Shown here: positions 16,196 through 20,606 of the stretch, piece by piece
Layout of the letters: every line of letters starts with the position of its first letter
How positions within the stretch are numbered: position 1 is the stretch's first letter
Assembly: GCA_025356795.1 (NCBI GenBank)
Contig: JANXRR010000343.1
Span: 1-20,606, forward strand
Reading direction: 5' to 3'
Source of the DNA: Bacteroidia bacterium
GTDB lineage: Bacteria > Bacteroidota > Bacteroidia > Cytophagales > Cyclobacteriaceae
Length of the DNA: 20,606 nucleotides
The notes under the pieces: model-generated
The model's database searches: none
What the model saw: the letters and a program-made list of their open reading frames with translations, nothing else
What the model was told of the DNA's origin: nothing
Position numbers and translations under genes: made by a program

Positions 16196-16858
16196 ATGTC
16201 CATTCAAAAAAGATTTAGTGCCTCAGATTTAGAAAGGATAAAAGCGGCAGTTCGGGAAGGAGAAAGTAAAATCTCGGGAGAAATTGTTCCTGTTTTTGTT
16301 GAACGGAGTGGTTTTTATTCTATCGCCAATTTTAGGGGTGCCATATTGGGCGCGTCATTACTCTTTTTAGCAGCTATTTTTATGGATCGGTATGCACCTG
16401 ATTTAGCTGCCTACGATCGCGACCCATTATTCTTATTTATGGCCGTAGTGGCTGGTGGATTGGTTGGAGCAGCTTTGGTTAACTACATTGAGCCTCTAAA
16501 AAAACTAGTTTTAAACCAAACTCATTTAGACCAAGCTACGCGCAAACGTGCCGAAAGTGCCTTTCTTGCAGAAGAGGTCTTCAATACCCGGCATCGCACC
16601 GGTATTATGATTTTTATTTCCTTCTTTGAACGCGAAGTAATTGTAATGGCCGATCGCGGTATAAGTAAAGTGGTAGAACAAAAAGAATGGGACAATCTGG
16701 TGCGAGGAATTACCTCTCACATGAAACAAGGAAAAGTGGTGGAAGGAATTGAAGCTGCCATTAAACGATGTGGAGAAATTTTGTTGGAAAAAGGATTTGT
16801 TCAAACGCCTGACGACATTAACGAACTCCGTGACGACCTTCGAATGGAAGAAAACTAA
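16196..16858 (+). CDS. TPM-domain membrane protein
   Basis: A 220-residue protein with a split TPM domain: an N-terminal part (SDLERIKAAVREGESKISGEIVPV begins near residue 10), two membrane segments (about 46-62 and 77-97), and the rest of the domain (about 118-200), including the family-like ADRGISKVV (152-160) before a conserved Trp165. TPM domains occur in bacterial envelope proteins and in the plant photosystem II repair protein TLP18.3; the biochemical role here is unknown. It lies 15 bp upstream of a second TPM gene, an arrangement usual in Bacteroidota, although the commonly linked lemA gene is not in the window. ATG 16196 is the only plausible start, preceded by a promoter match. Confidence 0.85.
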   Translation: MSIQKRFSASDLERIKAAVREGESKISGEIVPVFVERSGFYSIANFRGAILGASLLFLAAIFMDRYAPDLAAYDRDPLFLFMAVVAGGLVGAALVNYIEPLKKLVLNQTHLDQATRKRAESAFLAEEVFNTRHRTGIMIFISFFEREVIVMADRGISKVVEQKEWDNLVRGITSHMKQGKVVEGIEAAIKRCGEILLEKGFVQTPDDINELRDDLRMEEN

Positions 16859-16873
16859 ATTTTAAAACATCAC

Positions 16874-17593
16874 ATGCGGTATATTTTCAGTGTATTTCTA
16901 TTAATTATTAATTCCTTTGCTTTTGCTCAAAATAAACCTATTCCGGCTCATGGCGGCTTTTGGGTTCACGATGAGGCCAATGTTCTTTCCTCCACTGCTA
17001 AATCTGAACTAGAATTTATTTTAAAAGCCGAGCGTGATTCAACCTCCAATCAAATCGCAATATTAATTATACCTTCTTTAGATGGAGAATCGCTAGAAGA
17101 TTATTCCCTTCGGGTTGCAGAAGGGTGGAAGCTCGGCCAAAAAGATACCGATAATGGAGTGCTAATGCTTATTTCTATTGGCGACAAGCAAATGCGAACA
17201 GAAGTAGGCCACGGGCTTGAAGGTTCTTTAACAGATGCGCTTTCGAGCAGAATAAACAGAAATGAAATTGCGCCACATTTTAGAGTGGGAGATTATGATG
17301 GTGGCGTAAAAGCAGGGGTTGTAGCCATAATCAAAGCTATAAAAGGGGAGTATAAAAATACCGTTAGCCCTAAGAAGCGATCAAAAGGAAGTTCTTGGAT
17401 AAGTATTTTAGTAATGATTGTTATCTTCTTTATTGTCTCCCGAAGAGGTAGTGGAGGGATGGGCGGATTCATTGCTGGAAGCATGCTTGGCTCTGCTTTG
17501 GGAGGAAGAGGCGGTGATGGTGGTGGTGGTGGCGGTGCTGATTTTGGTGGTGGCGGTAGCTTCGGTGGTGGCGGATCAAGTGATTCGTGGTAA
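16874..17593 (+). CDS. TPM-domain protein with signal peptide and Gly-rich C-terminus (YgcG-like)
   Basis: A 239-residue envelope protein. The signal peptide ends near residue 19 (INSFAFAQN). The TPM domain (about 28-158) has WVHDEANVLSS, AERDSTSNQIAILIIPSL, DNGVLMLISIGDKQMRTEVGHG and DALSSRI, all typical. A single membrane segment at about 174-188 places the TPM domain in the periplasm. The tail (about 191-239) is extremely Gly-rich and ends in a Gly/Ser run before SDSW, as is common in this family. It is translated 15 bp after the first TPM gene and presumably acts with it. An imperfect inverted repeat begins 3 bp after its stop. Confidence 0.88.
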   Translation: MRYIFSVFLLIINSFAFAQNKPIPAHGGFWVHDEANVLSSTAKSELEFILKAERDSTSNQIAILIIPSLDGESLEDYSLRVAEGWKLGQKDTDNGVLMLISIGDKQMRTEVGHGLEGSLTDALSSRINRNEIAPHFRVGDYDGGVKAGVVAIIKAIKGEYKNTVSPKKRSKGSSWISILVMIVIFFIVSRRGSGGMGGFIAGSMLGSALGGRGGDGGGGGGADFGGGGSFGGGGSSDSW

Positions 17594-17596
17594 GAT

Positions 17597-17645
17597 GATT
17601 TGAAATTTGAGGGTTTATTTCCACACTCATTTCAATTTTCAAATC
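17597..17645 (+). repeat. Imperfect 14-bp inverted repeat after the TPM pair
   Basis: GATTTGAAATTTGA (17597-17610) and TCAATTTTCAAATC (17632-17645) pair at 13 of 14 positions around a 21-nt loop. It starts just after the TPM stop codon and could be an mRNA 3'-end hairpin separating the TPM pair from glyA, but it is A/T-rich and has no following T tract. Confidence 0.5.
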
Positions 17646-17717
17646 CCCCAATTATAACCCTGTTTTGCCAATTCATTATTTCATAAATCCTTTAAATCCC
17701 AATAACCTTATCCTGCT

Positions 17718-18989
17718 ATGAAAAGAGATAAAATCATCTTCGACCTTATTGAAAAGGAAAAGCATCGCCAACAAGATGGCATTGAGCTTATTGCTTCTGA
17801 GAATTTCGTTTCGCCACAAGTAATGAAAGCACAAGGCAGCGTACTTACCAACAAATATGCAGAAGGCCTTCCTGGCAAAAGATACTATGGCGGATGTGAA
17901 GTAGTAGACGAAATTGAGCAATTAGCCATTGATAGGGTAAAAGAACTTTTTGGGGCTTCGTGGGCAAATGTTCAGCCACATTCAGGAGCACAAGCCAACG
18001 CAGCTGTTATGCTTGCTTGCCTAAAACCCGGCGATAAAATTTTAGGTTTCGATTTATCGCATGGCGGTCATCTTACGCATGGCTCCCCCGTAAACTTTTC
18101 TGGCAAACTTTACATGCCTTCTTTTTATGGAGTTGAAAAAGAAACTGGCCTCATCGACTTTGACAAAGTAATTGAAACCGCTTTGCGCGAAAAACCAAAG
18201 ATGATTATCTGTGGCGCTTCTGCTTACAGTCGCGATTGGGATTATAAAAAGCTAAGACAAGCTGCTGATGCAGTCGGTGCAATTCTTCTGGCAGACATTT
18301 CTCATCCTTCAGGTTTAATTGCCCGCGGCTTACTTAAGGATCCGCTACAGGATTGTCACATCGTAACAACCACTACCCACAAGACTTTGCGTGGTCCACG
18401 TGGAGGATTAATTATGGTGGGAAAAAATATCGCCAACCCATGGGGCTTAACAACCCCCAAAGGAGAGATTAGGAAAATTTCCTCGATATTAGATTCAGGC
18501 GTTTTTCCAGGTACTCAAGGTGGGCCTTTGGAACACGTGATTGCCGCTAAGGCCATCGCGTTTCAAGAAGCACTAAGCGATGAGTATTTGGAATATATTG
18601 TTCAAGTGGCCAAGAATGCAAAAGCCATGGCACACGCTTTTGTAGAACTAGGTTATAAAATCATTTCTAATGGCACGGATAATCATTTGATGTTAATTGA
18701 CCTTCGATCAAAAAAGCTCACAGGGAAGTTAGCTGAGGAAGCGTTAATTAAAGCAGACATTACAATCAACAAAAATATGGTTCCGTTTGATACTGAGTCT
18801 CCCTTTGTAACTTCTGGAATTCGCATTGGCACACCGGCTATGACTTCCAGAGGATTAAAAGAAAAAGAGGTGATCAAAGTAGTTGAATTAATTGACGAAG
18901 CGCTCCAAAAACCAGAAGATACTAAACACTTAAAATCTGTAAAAGGAAAAGTTAATCGTTTCGTAAAAAAATTCCCGCTCTATAATTGA
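17718..18989 (+). CDS. glyA: Serine hydroxymethyltransferase
   Basis: PLP-dependent cytoplasmic enzyme that converts serine and tetrahydrofolate to glycine and 5,10-methylenetetrahydrofolate, the main source of one-carbon units. The N-terminal signature [12 protein letters not shown] is followed by [18 protein letters not shown] (44-61). The PLP site has Asp193 and His196 ([14 protein letters not shown]) and the Schiff-base Lys222 ([14 protein letters not shown]). The substrate segment [11 protein letters not shown] (260-270) is intact. At 423 residues it is the usual bacterial length and appears fully functional. It starts 124 bp after the TPM pair, probably from its own promoter, and leads into tatC after 37 bp. 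Confidence 0.97.
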   Translation: MKRDKIIFDLIEKEKHRQQDGIELIASENFVSPQVMKAQGSVLTNKYAEGLPGKRYYGGCEVVDEIEQLAIDRVKELFGASWANVQPHSGAQANAAVMLACLKPGDKILGFDLSHGGHLTHGSPVNFSGKLYMPSFYGVEKETGLIDFDKVIETALREKPKMIICGASAYSRDWDYKKLRQAADAVGAILLADISHPSGLIARGLLKDPLQDCHIVTTTTHKTLRGPRGGLIMVGKNIANPWGLTTPKGEIRKISSILDSGVFPGTQGGPLEHVIAAKAIAFQEALSDEYLEYIVQVAKNAKAMAHAFVELGYKIISNGTDNHLMLIDLRSKKLTGKLAEEALIKADITINKNMVPFDTESPFVTSGIRIGTPAMTSRGLKEKEVIKVVELIDEALQKPEDTKHLKSVKGKVNRFVKKFPLYN

Positions 18990-19026
18990 TTTTTTTTTAG
19001 GGAATATTAAATCCACAACTAAAGTA

Positions 19027-19857
19027 ATGAGTGAAGAAAAAGAAATGTCGTTCCTCGATCACCTGGAGGAATTAAGATGGCATGTTGTTAAATCAGTAAG
19101 TGCAATTTTTATAGGCACCATTGTAGCTTTTATTTATGTGAAATGGATTTTTGAAAACATTGTTTTCGCCCCTGCTCGTATCGACTTTCCTACTTTCAAA
19201 TATATGTGTAAGCTGGGCGAATTTTTAGGTACAGAAGAGTCTCTTTGTGTAAAGCCATTTAACTTTTTGGTGCAAAGCAGAAATATGACTGGCCAGTTCA
19301 TGATGTCAATTACTGCATCGTTTGTAATTGGTCTTATAATAGCTTTTCCGTATGTTTTTTGGCAGGTCTGGAGTTTTATAAAACCTGGCTTAAAGATGAA
19401 CGAAAAAACCAACTCAAGAGGTGCCGTGGCAGCCGTTACTTTTCTTTTCTTGTTAGGTGTTTCTTTTGGTTATTATGTGCTATCACCCATGACAATATGG
19501 TTCTTGTCTACCTATTCCATTAGCGACATGATCGTAAATGAATTTGATATCACTTCTTACGTGTCAACCGTTGTTGGTATGGTAATAGGCAGCGGCTTAT
19601 TGTTTCAGTTTCCCGTGGTGGTGTATTTTATGACAAAGGTGGGAATGCTCACACCACAATTTATGCGCAAGTTTCGCAAGCATGCCATTGTTGTAATTCT
19701 TATTTTAGGTGCTATTGTTACACCTTCTCCTGACCCTTTCAGTATGATGCTCATTTCCACACCCCTTTACTTTTTGTTTGAGATCAGTATTATAATTTCC
19801 GCTGTAGTTGTGAAAAGAAAGCAAAAAGCAGAATTACTGGCAGATCAACAAAATTAA
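19027..19857 (+). CDS. tatC: Sec-independent protein translocase subunit TatC
   Basis: Inner-membrane receptor of the twin-arginine translocase, which recognises RR signal peptides and exports folded proteins. The N-terminal signature MSFLDHLEELRWHVVKS (Leu13-Glu14-Glu15-Leu16-Arg17) and FWQVWSFIKPGLKMNE (111-126, with the conserved Glu126) are diagnostic. Six membrane segments are predicted. The first periplasmic loop is extended (about 45-85) and has Cys61 and Cys74, as I recall from other Bacteroidota TatC proteins. No tatA/tatB gene is in the window. The exported M24 peptidase in this window has a twin-arginine signal and is a plausible substrate. rpiB starts 7 bp after the stop. Confidence 0.96.
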   Translation: MSEEKEMSFLDHLEELRWHVVKSVSAIFIGTIVAFIYVKWIFENIVFAPARIDFPTFKYMCKLGEFLGTEESLCVKPFNFLVQSRNMTGQFMMSITASFVIGLIIAFPYVFWQVWSFIKPGLKMNEKTNSRGAVAAVTFLFLLGVSFGYYVLSPMTIWFLSTYSISDMIVNEFDITSYVSTVVGMVIGSGLLFQFPVVVYFMTKVGMLTPQFMRKFRKHAIVVILILGAIVTPSPDPFSMMLISTPLYFLFEISIIISAVVVKRKQKAELLADQQN

Positions 19858-19864
19858 AAACCCA

Positions 19865-20299
19865 ATGAATCCTTCAATTGCCATTGGCAGTGACCACGCA
19901 GGTTTTGAATATAAAGAGGCTTTAATTAGTTGGCTGAAAGAAAACGGTAATCCAGTAAAAGATTTTGGCACCTACTCTAATGAGTCGGCCGACTATCCTG
20001 ATTTTGCTCATGCTGTCGCGAGAGCCGTTGAGAAAAAAGAATTTGATATTGGTGTATTAGTTTGTGGAAGCGCCAACGGTGTTGCTATTACAGCAAATAA
20101 ACATCAAGGCATACGCGCAGCCATTTGTTGGCAAGAAGATTTGGCCGCACTTGCCCGTGAACATAATAATGCCAACGTAATGTGTTTGCCCGCGCGTTAT
20201 ATAACTCTTGAATTGGCCATAAAAATTTTAGATAAATTTCTGCATTCAACATTTGAAGGAGGAAGACACGAAAGGAGGGTAAGTAAAATCAGTTGTTGA
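19865..20299 (+). CDS. rpiB: Ribose-5-phosphate isomerase B
   Basis: Cytoplasmic enzyme interconverting ribose 5-phosphate and ribulose 5-phosphate in the pentose phosphate pathway. The RpiB/LacAB fold is clear: IAIGSDHAGFEYKEAL (Asp10, His11), VKDFGTYSNESADYPDFA, LVCGSANGVAITANK with catalytic base Cys67, and AREHNNANVMCLPAR with His100. The C-terminal EGGRHERRV carries the phosphate-binding basic residues. The 144-residue length is typical. It follows tatC by 7 bp, so the two are almost surely co-transcribed. The last 11 bp overlap the end of a minus-strand gene. Confidence 0.95.
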   Translation: MNPSIAIGSDHAGFEYKEALISWLKENGNPVKDFGTYSNESADYPDFAHAVARAVEKKEFDIGVLVCGSANGVAITANKHQGIRAAICWQEDLAALAREHNNANVMCLPARYITLELAIKILDKFLHSTFEGGRHERRVSKISC

Positions 20300-20606
20300 T
20301 TTTTATATACCCCTCACCTTCTCTTTTATATTTGATTGATACATCGGGTATTCTTTTAAAAAACGGTTTCATTTTATCGAGAGGATCTATAATGATTTCT
20401 GGAGAATCATTATCGAAAAGTTTTCTAACAAGAATTACATTGTCATAGTAATCAGGTTCATTAAAAATAGTTGAATACAATTGCCAGTCTAAAAAATAAC
20501 CGGCTAACATATTGTCTTTGTAGAAACCCAATTGATCGGTTATCACCATTAGCCTCTTTTTTTGAAAACTTGTAGAGGTTTGTTCTACAAAAATTTTATC
20601 AAATGT
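20289..20606 (-). CDS. C-terminal part of an unrecognised protein, truncated by the window edge
   Basis: The frame reads from the window edge to a TAA at 20289-20291, giving 105 codons; it is open upstream of the Met at 20549, so that Met is probably internal. The visible part includes LGFYKDNMLAGYFLDWQLYS, then an acidic, aromatic-rich stretch (NEPDYYDN, LFDNDSPEIIIDP) and a basic end (KRIPDVSIKYKREG). I do not recognise the family and see no membrane segment or catalytic motif. The stop lies inside the last codons of rpiB (11-bp convergent overlap). Confidence 0.6.
   Translation of the reverse strand, partial: TFDKIFVEQTSTSFQKKRLMVITDQLGFYKDNMLAGYFLDWQLYSTIFNEPDYYDNVILVRKLFDNDSPEIIIDPLDKMKPFFKRIPDVSIKYKREGEGYIKINN

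Noticed and set aside
16017..16232. A 71-codon ORF bridging the membrane protein and first TPM genes
   Set aside because: It overlaps both well-supported genes in another frame and has no family features; the gap is better explained by a promoter.
17418..17651. Val-rich and His-rich ORFs over the end of the second TPM gene
   Set aside because: They are frame-shifted and antisense readings of the Gly-codon repeat that encodes the Gly-rich tail.

Overview
The window looks like a chromosomal segment of a Bacteroidota bacterium, most likely a Cytophagales relative. The evidence is a gliding lipoprotein of the GldB family, genes preceded by A/T-rich stretches rather than clear Shine-Dalgarno sites, several perfect matches to the Bacteroidota -7 promoter element TAnnTTTG, an AT-rich composition, and a helical-repeat protein family typical of this phylum. 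It is mostly core and metabolic content. I see no phage, insertion sequence, CRISPR array, tRNA or rRNA, and no clear multi-gene novel system.

Left part (1-5267): the 3' part of a conserved helical-repeat protein of unknown function converges on a two-gene minus-strand unit, a nucleoside:H+ symporter-type MFS permease followed by a Gfo/Idh/MocA oxidoreductase. A divergent plus-strand gene encodes an exported M24 (Xaa-Pro) peptidase with a combined Tat and lipoprotein signal. Middle part (5418-12423): on the minus strand lie a PhyH-type Fe(II)/2-oxoglutarate dioxygenase behind gldB, a large M14 zinc carboxypeptidase with a GATase-like C-terminal domain, and an rlmI-like rRNA methyltransferase followed by a DinB-fold protein. 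A single deoxynucleoside kinase gene runs on the plus strand between gldB and the M14 peptidase, flanked by two conspicuous palindromes.

Right part (12808-20606): on the plus strand, a DegP/HtrA periplasmic protease is followed after 16 bp by a 59-codon gene for a YodC-like (DUF2158) small protein, and the pair ends at a strong intrinsic terminator. After a 414-bp gap come a polytopic membrane protein of unknown function, two TPM-domain genes with their own promoter match, then glyA, tatC and rpiB closely packed. The window ends in a partial minus-strand gene that overlaps the end of rpiB.

Functionally, the envelope theme recurs (GldB, DegP, M14 and M24 peptidases, TPM proteins, TatC), mixed with one-carbon, pentose-phosphate and nucleotide-salvage functions. 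The best non-routine observations are the short gene behind degP, the long degP leader with a perfect promoter match and a 15-codon ORF, and the palindrome overlapping the kinase promoter.
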